From Klebsormidium nitens (Eukaryota; Streptophyta; Klebsormidiophyceae; Klebsormidiales; Klebsormidiaceae): 64,000 bases of DNA. The notes below the pieces were generated by a model. It ran no database searches and was not told the origin of the DNA. It saw nothing but the letters and a program-made list of their open reading frames with translations. The translations under genes were made by a program, and so were the position numbers. The DNA is taken from the NCBI GenBank assembly GCA_000708835.1, contig DF237078.1, positions 117,143-181,142 on the forward strand, in the 5' to 3' direction. Numbering within the stretch: the first letter of the stretch is position 1; each line of letters starts with the position of its first letter. Positions 35,401 through 46,691 of the stretch are shown here, in pieces.

Positions 35401-38400
35401 CGCTTGTCGCTCCCTTGCCTTTCGCCAAGGGAGGTGCCCGAGTACGGCACTCAACATGAGAAGGTCCACTTTCTAAACGGGTTCACATCGGTAGACAAAC
35501 TCGGAAGTGAACATGCTCAAGACCGAGACACTTTTGGGAAGCCTCGATCGTCCCGTCGCGCTCTTGGTGGAATTGCAGCTCACATGCACCCGTCTTGAAG
35601 ACCGGAACGGCTATGCACTCTTGGGCAGCAATCTCAAAGCCGGTGTTGCCATCTGCGACACACCGCAAACCCATTCTATTAGTGAAGGTCCACAGACGTC
35701 ACTGTCCGCCTCGGCCCTGCACTTACCTCCTGCGGTGCCTGCTCCGAGAACGCGTCCTCCCAGACCGGTGGGGCAGCCAACATCCGCTCAATGCTGGCGG
35801 CGCACCACTGCCCGTCCACTTGTGCCTCCACTCTAGTTACCGCGTGCAGCCCCTGCCCGTGGACGTCCACCTTGATCGGGCCCGCGCCGTTCTGGCCCGG
35901 CGACCCCGCCCACTTGAGGGGCACTACGCTGGTCGCCGTGCGGACCACGGTCGGCTCCGCAATCTGCAAATGGCACGGGAAAGAAAGAGCTGAGAAGCGG
36001 TTGGCTTGAGCGACCCAGAGCAACCGAACGGAGCGCTCGGAGCAATCCTCGCGCACTCAGCACTCAGGAGGACCTTTGGATAAGGTGGAACAACCAGGAG
36101 GACGAAAGAAATTGTCTGCCATTCAGTAAGCCCCACTGTCCGAGATGAAAACCGGTTGGCTTAAGCGAACCGTTGAAGACCGAGGGAATTGATGGACCAG
36201 TCCTGCAATGATGTGGCTACTCACCAGAGCTATCGAACAAGCGGAAATGATCAGAGGGACGAAATGAAATATACCATATGCTCGCCGTTCAATGGGTTTG
36301 AAAGGACAATGTGTGCCGATGGATGACGCCCACCTGTCCGAGCTCGATGTCGTCGAAGTCGATGGGCGCCGACCAGGGCAGCGCGTGCTGCCCGAGGACG
36401 GCGGCTGGAAAGGGGGATCCCTCGGCCATGGCGAGCGAGTACATGGCGTGGAATCGCGCGCGGTACTGCGCCATGGTGTGGCTGTGGAAGCGCTTCTGGA
36501 CTTCCGCCATCCAGCCACGCATGCCCGCCGCAATTAGCTGCTGGTACCTGGGGCCGGGGGAGGCGGGAGCAACAAATGAGCCGAAAGACGCAGAATAAGC
36601 CCACAGTTTTATTGCTTAGTGGGCTGCATCAAAACAAAATTGTAGCATCGGTTCGGATACTAAGAGCAGCTGGAAGGGCAATCATTTATAAACTTAATGC
36701 AGTGGCAAAGCTCAAGGAAGGACTTCGGCATGTACTGGGGACCGGGGCTGTCAGCGAATGGGCGTACTTAATATTTGCAGAGCACAAATGAGCGGGGCCG
36801 TTCTGAAGCTTCAACAAGGGTTGAACTTTGGTGGCTCGTGACGTCGAGGGTGCAAAGGAGACGGTGGAGCACTTGATTGAAGCAGCCAAACCAGAGGCTG
36901 GCGAAATACGCACGAGACAAGAGGCGAGGAAGTAAGACAGTCGTAACTCAGTCCCTTGAGAAGGTTGAAAAGCGTAACGCTCTACTCGACTCTGCTGGGC
37001 CGACGGACAAGTCGCCACGAAAGTCGGAAGAAGCAATCGAGGCCTCACTCTCCAGAACCAATGTGCTCCGCGTGCGTCGGCATCAGCAGGTAGAGGTGTC
37101 CGAACGGCACGTACGACGGCATCGGCACGCTCGGGATCGGAACGGACGGTATCGAGACGGATGGCATGGAGACGGACGGCATGCTGGGCATTGACGTCAT
37201 CACGGCGGGCATCCGGTCCCGGATCTGCTCCGCCCACCCCCACCCCCATCCGAGCGGTCCCGGCCCAGGTTGATCCGGCTCCACAACCAGGGTTTGAGGA
37301 TTCGGGTTCCGGATTTCGCGGGCAGCAGAACCGTCCGTGTTTAAGCTGTCCGTGGGCTGTTGCGTGCTCGGTACTATCCTAGCTTCTGCCGGGGCGCTCT
37401 TGACCATTTCGGGGGCCTCGGCGGGGCCAGTTTGCGGGGGCGCATCGACCCCCACGTTGCAGAATGGGAGGAGGTTTGACTGCCCAGCTCGACCGAGCTG
37501 CCGCCCGGCCCCTGCCTGTACTCTGCTCCACATCCCCCGTGCGAGCTGCACCGGTTGGCTGCTTCCTACTCGCTGTAAGGGAGTCTCGTCACGGTCTCGT
37601 TGTGAGGGAACCGTGTTGCTGTCTCCTAAGTTACCACCTTTGTACAAGGCCGACGCTAAATCCGAGTTCGTATTTACAGATTGGTTATGTACACTCTGCG
37701 CAGTTGATGCGACGTCCGGTGCGCCGATCGCACTTGCTGTGACCAAGCTCTCTGCAGTAGGATCCTGAACTATAATCTCCGCCGAAGGAATCTTCTCCCG
37801 TCCCGAGGGGTCGCTAAGTGAGGCAAACTTGGTCCCCTTGTTTGGAACTGCTCCCGTCTCCTCCCCCCGCTTCCGCTTCACCCAGGCTGCCGCTGCGTCC
37901 CTAGAATTCCCTACCAGGGGGGCAAGCTTCGGCACCCTCCAGAACCCCCTCTGGAGCGCGCCCCACAGAGGGGGTCCCGTTTTCCTGGTGTCCTGGCCCC
38001 CCGGGAACGAGGTGCTCACCAGCATGGCCGCTTGAGCTGCCAGCTCTTCTGCTTGGAGGCTGTAGTGTTGGAAGTAAGCAGGGGACAGGATGCGGGGGAT
38101 GATGTCCTCCGGGATGCAGAAGCTGCGGAAGTGGTGCTGCCAGCCGCGCTGGTGGACGTAGCTGACGCAAGCACACGAGAGATGACGTCATGATTGAGGA
38201 TGCGCAACTGGCTAAGAGATGTTCTCTACTCATTGAAGCTATTCTCAGGTCGGCTTATTTCTATTCGCCTCGAAGCAACTTGGTGCTTTGGGCCTCCAGA
38301 CATATGCTCTGAACCACAGCCTGCCAGAGAACGCCGAACTTGGATGCAGCGACTGAAACTTCCACTTTGAGTCTTGTTAAAACGAGACTTGCTTGATCGT

Positions 38401-40883
38401 AGTACAGGATTCCCAAGGAAGATGCAGAGAGAACAGTAGACGGCAAGCTGCGATGCGTAAAAGCTTCAAACACAAGCTGACTGGAGAACGACGTCGTACT
38501 TGCAATAAAGGCACCTAAAGAAGAGACCTACAACGATATCCTTGGAAAGTCTGCCTTTTCGACGTCCCGAGACTTGACATAAAGAGCTGAGAAAGTGTTG
38601 GTAGGCCTCAGTCCACTTGGCACCACCACAGAAAAACCGAGCTAAGTGAGCAGCTCTCACTCACTCCTTCAGTGCGGCGTTCCCCACAGGCGGCTGCGAA
38701 AATGTGATGCACTTTACGGGAACCCGCCGCTGGCCCGGCTTTGTTAGCGCCGCAGCTTTCAAGATCGCCACTGTCACAAGCACCGCGACCGCGCCACCGA
38801 GGGAGTGCCCGCACAGGACGAGGCGGCGGTTCGTTCGACGGGCGAGCCGGTAGATGTCAACAGCAGGAATGCCCCGGGCTCGAGCGAGAAAGCCCTGAAT
38901 AAGGAAACTTACGTGAGGCAATTCCTAAGCGCGGTTGTCAAAGTGGCTGTTTTATCGTCTCGGGTGATTGGTTGTTTTGAAAGAGATTTAGCACTATACC
39001 CGCGAGGAACGGTTGATCGGATCTGAAGGTCAGTCAGAAGGGAGCTCGGCTTCTAAAAGGCGTCCCAACCTCAGAATGGAGAGAAGGTGAGAGATGAGGA
39101 AGGCAGGGCCAATCAAGAAAACGAGATTTGCATTCGGCTAGTCTGCGACCAATCATTACGACCAAACCGTCGATCTCAACCGTTTGTTGAAACGTCGGAA
39201 ACCGTCAAAAATAGAAAGGCTGGAGAACATGTCACGAAGTTGGGGAGCCAGCAGCCAAAGCTCACTCGATGTACCAGGGGCTTCGAGCCTCGTTTCCTCC
39301 TCTTGCGGGGGGGAAGGCTTGGCCCTGCGCTGGCCCCCCTGGCTTCTAGGTCCGCGTCAAAGTCGTCGAGGTCCTCATCGCCCTCAAATAGAGCGTCTTG
39401 AAGAAAGTTGGCGTCTGCCAGAAAGTCCCTGCAGGGAAAGCACCGAAGTTACTAACAGATCCGACTTCAAAACCCAGAAAGATCTTGCAAACCGGCTTTT
39501 TGTACGACTTGCATGGAGAATATGCCATGAGAAACTTTCGAAGGTTGAATGATCCGACTTCGATATCAAGGTGAAAGGGGCTGACCGATTCCCTCCAGTA
39601 AATGAATCTTCGCTGGCTCAACAAGTTAATTCTTGGAAACGAAAGCTCGAGGGAGACTTGTCAAGCACACACTTCTCCAGGAGCTACCAAGAAAACTTAC
39701 CGTGCCTGCTTTGTCCCAATGAACGAAGCGAAGAGGGTGTCTCCAGCCTCCGCCAGCAGGTACCTGTGTCACCAAGCGGCCCTTCAGAAAAGGCAATTTG
39801 TATGCCACCAAAAACTTGAGGCATTACTTTGATTAGGCATTGAAATCAGAGTTGACAGGCTTCCTTTCGGTCAACTACGGAGGACCTTTATAAGGCTCAT
39901 GCAAACCGAGGCCCCATCGCACTCGGTCTCTATAGAGTGCATCGAAAGCAGGTGACTCGACCTGGATCGGAATCATCCTCAATCTGCATAAAGCAGTCCT
40001 ACTTTGGAAACGAGATTGATATCGACAGCGGAGGGCACCCACCTGTGAGGTGCGTGCTCCAGGGAAACCTGCACCCGCTTGAGGCAGACCAAGTCGCTCC
40101 CAAAATCGTTCCGGAACCGATGGAGGTGCCGAAGCATGTCTGAGACCGGCCTCTGCAGCGAAATGGAGAGAGGCCTCAGGGTAAGAAGGCGACATCGATT
40201 GCCCTCCAGGAGCTCCACAAGGTGATCATATGAATGCATCTCAAACGTTTTAAGGGTCTTGTCATGGACTCAGCTTATCTCAGCCAACACACAAGTCAGA
40301 CACCCAAAACCCTGAGACATGTGTACCTCCATCGAAGTAGTGTAGCAGGCTACTCTAGGAAGTGGCCCGGTTGAAGGACGCCGGTTGATTTGGGCAGCGG
40401 TCCCCGAAAGCCATTAGTCCCATCAAGAGCCGCACCACCCCAGGAGCGCCAAATGAAACCCCACACGAATGCTTGTGACTGGTTGAGTGTCAAAAGCCCT
40501 GGCCCAACTCATTTTGGGCAAAATACGAGTCCTCCAACAGCGCAAGCGTAATTCTCGTACAAGCACAGTCCCTGATTGCCTTGTTTGTGAAGTCCTTCTC
40601 GAAATTGCATGTACGTTAAGCCTGTCACCTTGTAGGCGCACTCTGAGAGGACCATCGCCGACAGGATGTCCCGCAGGTCGTCTACGCTCTCCGCGCGCAC
40701 GCTCGCAGCTAGCTTCTGCATCCGCTCCGTCCGCAGCTGCTGGCCGGTCTTCTCCTCCTCTTTCTTCTTGCCCCACATAGAGAAGGGCCGCTTCAGGTGG
40801 TCCCGCCAGGGCCATGGCCGCTGCTCCGCCTGGAACTGCGCCACTCGCTCCTGTACTTGTGTCAACCAGTCCGGAAGGGGCAT
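32420..40883 (-). CDS. Class-3 lipase fused to a GTPase-like P-loop domain, C-terminal membrane anchor (AT3G07400-like)
   Basis: Exons: 40883-40629, 40152-40043, 39763-39701, 39428-39266, 38894-38665, 38161-37049, 36547-36334, 35963-35727, 35082-34549, 34086-33910, 33625-33006 and 32594-32420. They sum to 3891 nt (1296 residues) and all phases close. The lipase-3 domain has GHSLGGAVAV with nucleophile Ser228, then ITFSQPPVGNAAL and CIPEDIIPRILSPAY. Exon 6 adds a long low-complexity region ending in MPSV/IPSV-type repeats, then PSYVPFGHLYLL. The second catalytic module has a P-loop GLEGAGKT (920-927) and a TNKF motif (about 1045), as in small GTPase folds. The C-terminus ends KKRLGPGTFVGAAMSAG plus a hydrophobic run, a tail-anchor-like helix. 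The plant AT3G07400-type family shares the whole architecture at about 1000 residues. Substrate and location are not shown by sequence; hydrolysis of membrane lipids under nucleotide control is inference. Confidence 0.92.
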
Positions 40884-41958
40884 GTTCACTTCTGCTCAAG
40901 ACGCATTTTCATGACTGGTGTAGGTAGTGGAGGGCAATTGGGCTATCCGTCAACACTTGTGTGTGTTGCTGATCAGCAAAGGTTGGGCGGTGGGAGCTGC
41001 TGGTAGCTTAGCTGTGCAGCCAGAGGGATCACTTACAAGGCCCCAAAGCTCCTGCTACATTCTCCAGGATCAATGAGAAGATCGTACAGCGGCACTTCCT
41101 ATTGAAGAGAAGTGAACAACCGGGTCCAATGATCGCAACGTCGCCTTCGCTTCACTCGGCGCTAAGTAGACTCACAGTTGCTGCAAGGAGATAGTTGTTC
41201 CGCTTTCAATTTCTATTTGTGGATAATGCCATTGATGGGCGCTCGTGATAGAATGGAGCAGGCTTCTCACAGCTCGAGATTTCATCAAGGTTTCTGGCCA
41301 TGCCATTGATCATGATGTTGGCAAGGAGAGGTACCTGCTCTGTCGTTATAAATACGGTTTTAATTACATAGCTGAACGTATTTCTTCTGAATTGATGTCA
41401 TGGAGCCGGGACCGTTTCATGATCGAGATTTGCTGTGAAAGGGCCCTCGGGTAGAAGTAGAAACCGGCTTGTTATGTGAACATGGGTTTCTCTTGACACA
41501 TGCTTTCACGTAAAAGTTGCATAGCTGCTCAAGCTGTGTGGTGAGCTGCTTTCAAGTTTCACTGTCAGCTGTGAGTCTTGAGTCCGACTCTGACTCTCAG
41601 TTCATTTAGAATTTTGATTGCTCAAGAAACTTTGAAAGTTGGCAAGGATAACACACATAAGGATAAGCGCTGCTCTCTGAGTCTCTAGCTTCAGCTGATA
41701 GGGGTGAGCTGCAAGAAGCTCGAGGGTTGGGATATTCGTTTCCTTAGGCTGAGGGAAGCCGTTGAGAGATCTTGATCAGACGCTGGATGAAGCAGGCGGC
41801 TGGCTTGTTTCCGGCCTCTTTGAGAGGGTAAGCTGCAAGGAGCTGCTCGGGTATCAGCTTGGCGTGTTGTTGCTGAAGCGGCATCTCTGCAGTGACACCA
41901 ACAGAGCTGAGCTGACGAGTAAAGCTGTATCTGAGCGCCCCTGCAATTCTGAGCAAAG
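40884..41958. other. Divergent intergenic region between lipase and prefoldin genes
   Basis: The flanking genes diverge, so about 1 kb here should contain both promoters and 5' UTRs. No conserved reading frame is visible. Around 41500-41760 short AGCTGC/GAGTCT motifs recur without a clear period. Confidence 0.5.
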
Positions 41959-43719
41959 ATGGAAGCTGAAAGTCAGAAGGTGAGTTACAGCGATCCATTC
42001 AGTTTTTGCAGTGGTGGTATGTCAACTGACTCTGCTTGTTGCACACATGAATCTTTGAGGCCAGAATGCAGTTGCCTTCTGATAAAACTCTTTTGCCTTG
42101 AACCTGATGGTGGTATGATTGCGCTCATGCTGAACATACCTTCATTTGACAGGCATTTGAGGAACTGAAGAAACGGATGTTTGAAGCAACAAGCAAACTG
42201 AGGCAGGTGAGGGACTTATTGGGTGTGCCACTCAAGATTGCCCTGTGTTGGGTCAATTTGCGAGCATAAGTGGGGATGTCCTCTACTTCAAGCGAGGGGG
42301 AGAATTGAGAGAAGCTCAGGCTCCTCTCATTGAGGTGCATCTAGTTTGGGCAAACAGCTATCTCTCTACACCCCCACCGTCGGGATGCACTCCTGACCGC
42401 TTTCTTTGCTCTGAATGGAGACACAGGCCCATCAATTGTCCCGTCCTGAGCTGGGAGTGATTGAAATTGAATGAGAACTTTCTCTAGTGGTCACAGCATA
42501 AATCCCTCCTTAACGTAGCATACATAAGTCCCGGACAGAGCGCCACATGCCTTCACTTTTCTCAGGACTATCCAACCAGAGTGTTCGGGCTCTTAGCTAG
42601 TCGAAGTGACACTTGTTGCAAACTCTCCGTGCCCGGCTGACAACAACGCTCAGTTAATGAGGGCTGAACCAGTGTGTGGCCCCAGATATGCTCAATGAGG
42701 CATTCATGAATAGCTCTGAAGCGTCCGCCCGTCGTGCGGCCTTTGGTGTGTAATTGTTGAAGGCTTGAGTGAGTCCCATGTCTGGCACTTCCAATCTGCC
42801 GGGTAATTCTTGTTTGTCCAACTTCTTACGGTGGTCTCTGCTTGTTTTTCACAGACACAGGCGCAGATTACGGTTGCAAACCGCAGCATAAAGAAGGCAG
42901 TCTTAACGGGACAAGAGCTTCAGCAAGTGCCAGAGAATACCAGAACGTACCACTCTTTAGGTGAAGGCCAGAGCAGCTTCCCTCCAACTGGATCTTTTGA
43001 TCTTGGACCAGCAACCTCTGTGATTGGCTGTTCTAGAATGGCGATTGTTCCTGACTCAATGCATCATTTCTCGAGCTGTTGTTTGTTTTTTAAGGAATCG
43101 AGTGCTCTAACCAGTCTCCTGCTCTATTTGCATGTACGTGGGGTTCTCAGGCAAAATGTAAGTCCCCAAAATCCATATCTGGTGTGGTTGACGCATCTTT
43201 CTATTGCATCTTCCAAGACGATATTTTCTCCCCACTGTATCTTATTCAGTATGTTTACCAGCCCTGGATCTGATTGAGAGCACTTGTGCCCTGCTGTTTC
43301 ATGAAGGTCCTTGTTGCTGATCTCTAAACTGGTGTTTGCAGGTTTGTTCTTGAACCAAGGAACAATCTTCTTATAGAACAGGCTGGGATGGTAAGGGAAG
43401 TAGAACAAGACCTTGAAAAACTCAAGGTGAGATCTTTGAGTCAGCCCCTTCTCGTATCCTTGCATGATACAACGGGGAAGCCTGGCTACTCATTCCCCTT
43501 TTGCTTGCTGAGAAGACGGGTTTGCTTTCGTAGCCTCTTGCAAAAGTGAAGGACCGTTCCTATTCATGTTGCTCACTCGTCTGATTGCGACTCTCTTTCG
43601 TTTCATAGAAAGCCCAAGAGTATCACGAGAAGGAGCTGAAGGAAGTCGAAAGTGCTTTCAAAGAGTTACTGTCATCGTCACCTGCACTCGCTAGGGAGAT
43701 CTTGGCGGCACAGGGTTGA
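41959..43719 (+). CDS. PFD1: Prefoldin subunit 1 (beta-type), with a 7-nt microexon
   Basis: Prefoldin is the hexameric co-chaperone that passes unfolded actin and tubulin to the CCT chaperonin; subunit 1 is beta-type. Exons: 41959-41979, 42153-42206, 42855-42960, 43151-43157, 43342-43426 and 43609-43719, giving 384 nt and 127 residues (human 122, Arabidopsis about 128). The N-terminal helix (about 1-45, AFEELKKRMFEATSKLRQ) and C-terminal helix (about 75-115, EQDLEKLKKAQEYHEKEL) form the coiled-coil tentacle. Between them is the beta-hairpin region, LQQVPENTRTYHSLGKMFV. Exon 3 ends in phase 1 and exon 5 needs phase 2, so direct joining would break the frame. The 7-nt exon GCAAAAT, flanked by TTCTCAG and GTAAGT, restores it and gives LGKMFVLEP, matching the conserved GR(M/T)FxL motif. 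Confidence 0.93.
43151..43157 (+). other. PFD1: 7-nt microexon of PFD1
   Basis: Acceptor TTCTCAG precedes it and donor GTAAGT follows. It supplies the last two bases of a Gly codon, a Lys codon and the first two bases of a Met codon. Confidence 0.85.
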
Positions 43720-44867
43720 AGGTAGGGGTTACGCAGCTGAATCCCGGTCATACGGTCGCATAGTGACGTACAAAAGTGACACGGTTTTCAGTTGCGCTGT
43801 GACACACAATATAGGCTCTCGGCGCTGCACATGTCCTTTGTGGAGGACGCAGGCTACTCGTTTGTGCCGGAGCTCAAAAGGCGGCTTGGAATGGCCCGTA
43901 GATTATTGATCGTGGACTTGTGACGCTTGATCTAGAGTCGTCTTTGCGGTTGCAAGTTTGTCACGCTCTATTGATATTGCATACTGGTCTCTTCGAGGGC
44001 GCTCTGAACGACTACGCATATTAAGTGGTGTAGTCAAATGAAGGTCAGCTGCTGCTTCCAAATTTCGCTGTATGCAACTAATCAAAGATTCATTGACTGC
44101 GGCGAGGATGCACGTGGCCCACAAAAACCTGGTGCCGCCCAGTCAGCTACAACAAGATGTACAACATATCTCACAACGATTCTAAACCTTCACAGCGAGG
44201 GACCTTCGAACAGACCCTAAAAAACGGGTCAAACGAACAATTGATTGCATCAAGTCTTTCAGGGTGCGGCGTATAGCTTTTGGCAGGGTGTTTGTCTCTG
44301 CACAACAAAACCCGGCCTGTGCCAAGAGCTGGAATTGATCATACAGAGGTGCCCTACCAATCGTTCGCTACATCATGTGCATACGTCTATAAAAAAAAGC
44401 TTAATTACTGAATAGCCGCACACACGCGACTACAAGAGGAGTAAACGTACATAATCACATTTGATTCGTCGGATTGCAGGCCCGGGTATACGGTATAGAT
44501 GCTCGACGACAGCTTAAGCCTGCTCACGATCAGCTTGACACTGGTGCACTGCAAGTGTATCCTTGCATGGCGGCCATCCAAGAAGCCTATATCTACCTGC
44601 GCGTCATGAATAAGATGAAAGGAACCTGCATCATATCAACGTGGTCGCCAGTACCTTTTTTTAGTGAGCTTGCACACATTTGTTGCATGACATGCATGTA
44701 CCATCGGAATTGTGATCTTGTATACAGCTACCGTATATCATTAATGGTGAAGTATAGCTCGACAGTCCAAAATGGCATGCGTCTCGAAAGACGGTTGCCA
44801 TATACTATTTTGTAGCTGGAATGAGTGACCGACATGACATGACAGTCATGGATACAACCAGCGACCC
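43720..44867. other. Intergenic region between converging PFD1 and zinc-ribbon genes
   Basis: It contains both 3' UTRs. No conserved frame, RNA gene or repeat was recognised. Confidence 0.5.
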
Positions 44868-45659
44868 TCACTTCCTCATTGTAACTTTGCCGCCAATGAT
44901 CTTGTGCGCTGGCTTTCCACGGATCATGGCCGGCCTGGCGAACTCCGTGTTACACTGAGGGCACCGCAAGTCGCCCCTCGTGTAGTCTTTTGCTATTCTC
45001 TCCTCAAAGCACTTGACAAGGGAGCCTTTGCCTGCTTTTCTATACAGATACAGTAGCTCGTCACATCTTAGACAATAGATCTTTACGGTCTTTTCTGGAC
45101 CTTTTGGATTGGGCGCCTTGCTTACAATTGGGCATGGCCGTGATCTTCCATGGATTGTCCTGGGCCTTTGAAAGCAGACCGGTGGCATTGAGTTGAACTC
45201 ATTGCCAAGAACATTCAGGATCTTTTCTCTCCTGTATTGTGGGTACAAAGTGCAGCCAAGAAACTGCCTCAGCTGTGGCACTAGCACCATCGCCTTTGAG
45301 CAACTGGCTTTGCTGGAACAATCTGACGACTGAAAGGAAGCCGGACGGAGACAGCGAGTGTCTACGTCCTTAGCTCTTCGGCTTGTCGTACTCGACCTAT
45401 TAAAATGCTTACAAGTCTGAGGTACAAGCTCGTGATTGCAACGAGGCTCCTTGGCAAACCATCTGCTCGTATGGATACCCCAGCTCCAAAGACACGACTT
45501 TCCAACTAACATACAAGAGCCTGACATTTCTTTACCTGCTGAAGGCAACGACACATTCCCTGCTCCCTCCAGTCTGCAACCAAATCTAACACAAGCCATC
45601 CAAAACGGAAGACGAGCAGGCCAAAGGACACCACCAATCAGTGCTGATGATGTCCGCAT
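44868..45659 (-). CDS. Protein with conserved C-terminal zinc ribbon, function unknown
   Basis: The C-terminal 70 residues look strongly constrained. Four cysteines form two CxxC knuckles (YCLRC at 196/199 and RCPQC at 233/236), separated by a basic stretch (YRKAGKGSLVKCFEERIAKD). After them comes the motif FARPAMIRGKPAHKIIGGKV. This resembles a short zinc-ribbon family I have seen as unnamed plant and algal proteins, but I cannot name it. The single-exon frame from the ATG at 45659 gives 263 residues. The first 180 are rich in Ser, Arg and Cys with no domain I recognise. They could be a poorly conserved organelle-targeting region, or partly 5' UTR or intron misread as coding. The C-terminal half is secure; the start is uncertain. 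Confidence 0.65.
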   Translation of the reverse strand: MRTSSALIGGVLWPARLPFWMACVRFGCRLEGAGNVSLPSAGKEMSGSCMLVGKSCLWSWGIHTSRWFAKEPRCNHELVPQTCKHFNRSSTTSRRAKDVDTRCLRPASFQSSDCSSKASCSKAMVLVPQLRQFLGCTLYPQYRREKILNVLGNEFNSMPPVCFQRPRTIHGRSRPCPIVSKAPNPKGPEKTVKIYCLRCDELLYLYRKAGKGSLVKCFEERIAKDYTRGDLRCPQCNTEFARPAMIRGKPAHKIIGGKVTMRK

Positions 45660-46691
45660 GGGCTCGTAGCGCAGCGCACGGTCTCTCTCAAGAGGCACAA
45701 GCTTCCGATTGTAATGCTGCGAAAGAGCGACTGAAGGTCAACGGCACCAGAAGTTGAGAGCCGACATCTCCAGAGAGAGGACTTATGTTTCCTGAAGGCG
45801 AGATCAGTGCGCCCCATGAGCCGCCCTTGTGCAGCTTGCCCTATGCCTTGACAATGACATTGAATGGTTGCAGACTGCATGCACTGATGCAGGACATGGG
45901 TGAGCTGGCTCACAACCGGAGTAAAACCAGGTTAACGCCCCGGGTCAGGTCAGCTACCCGGGCGATGACGATGGGTGGCAAAGGGCTGTAGCTGGTCCAC
46001 CTATGCAATGAGCCGCATGGGTTAAGCGGGCCCAGTTCCCCGGTTCAAGGTGGTGGTTAGCCCAGCCAAAAGCGGATGGATGACCGTTAAACCACCACCG
46101 GNNNNNNNNNNNNNNNNNNNNGGTGGTTTATATCCTTGAAAAGTCAGCTTGCTGTGGAGTCTGGACTTGAGCACCAGAGTGCTCAGAGTGGACTGTGGAG
46201 GGCGCATTATTTCTCATTGCCCACACTACTAGTACCGTACTGGATCAAATCTGCAGCGCACCTCCATTGGCTCCACTGGCATTGATCAGAACACCAATGG
46301 TGACGCCAATGGCTGATTCGAGAGCACTCCTAGCAGCTCTGGCTTCATCATCTTGGAACCTAGAACTTGTGAATGCCTCAAGCTGGCGTTGGCAGTTGCA
46401 CTCCTTGGATAGTAGGCGCTGGCAGCAATGCAGGACCTAATTGATTTCAACAGGACATGTCAAGCACTGCCAGGTTTCCCCCATGCCCAATAAACGTAGC
46501 ATTAAGAAAATGTGGCGGAAAAAAATACTGGGCCAAGCATTCCTCTTTCACCTTCTTTTCAACACTGGTAACATCAGCCCACATTCATACAAGCCCTTTC
46601 AGCATTCCAAGCAGGAATCCAGGGAAACCAGGGGCTGTTTCAGGAAGGTGCCCGCCGCTAGCCCCTTCGCTGTCGGCCTCTGGGGGTCTTG
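45660..46691. other. Intergenic region with assembly gap, zinc-ribbon to chorismate mutase
   Basis: The flanking genes diverge, so both promoters should be here. A run of 20 Ns marks an assembly gap at 46102-46121. I found no conserved frame. Confidence 0.5.
46102..46121. other. Assembly gap (20 N)
   Basis: Twenty N characters, flanked on the left by AAACCACCACCGG and on the right by GGTGGTTT, which are inverse to each other over eight bases. Confidence 0.99.

Noticed and set aside
35483-35674. Minus-strand open frame that could be an extra exon of the lipase gene
   Set aside because: The exons on either side (ending 35727 and starting 35082) join directly in phase 0 and match the family. 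No acceptor in this frame gives a compatible phase.
46025-46060. tRNA-like B box (GGTTCAA) before the assembly gap
   Set aside because: No pairing acceptor or anticodon stem could be built around it.
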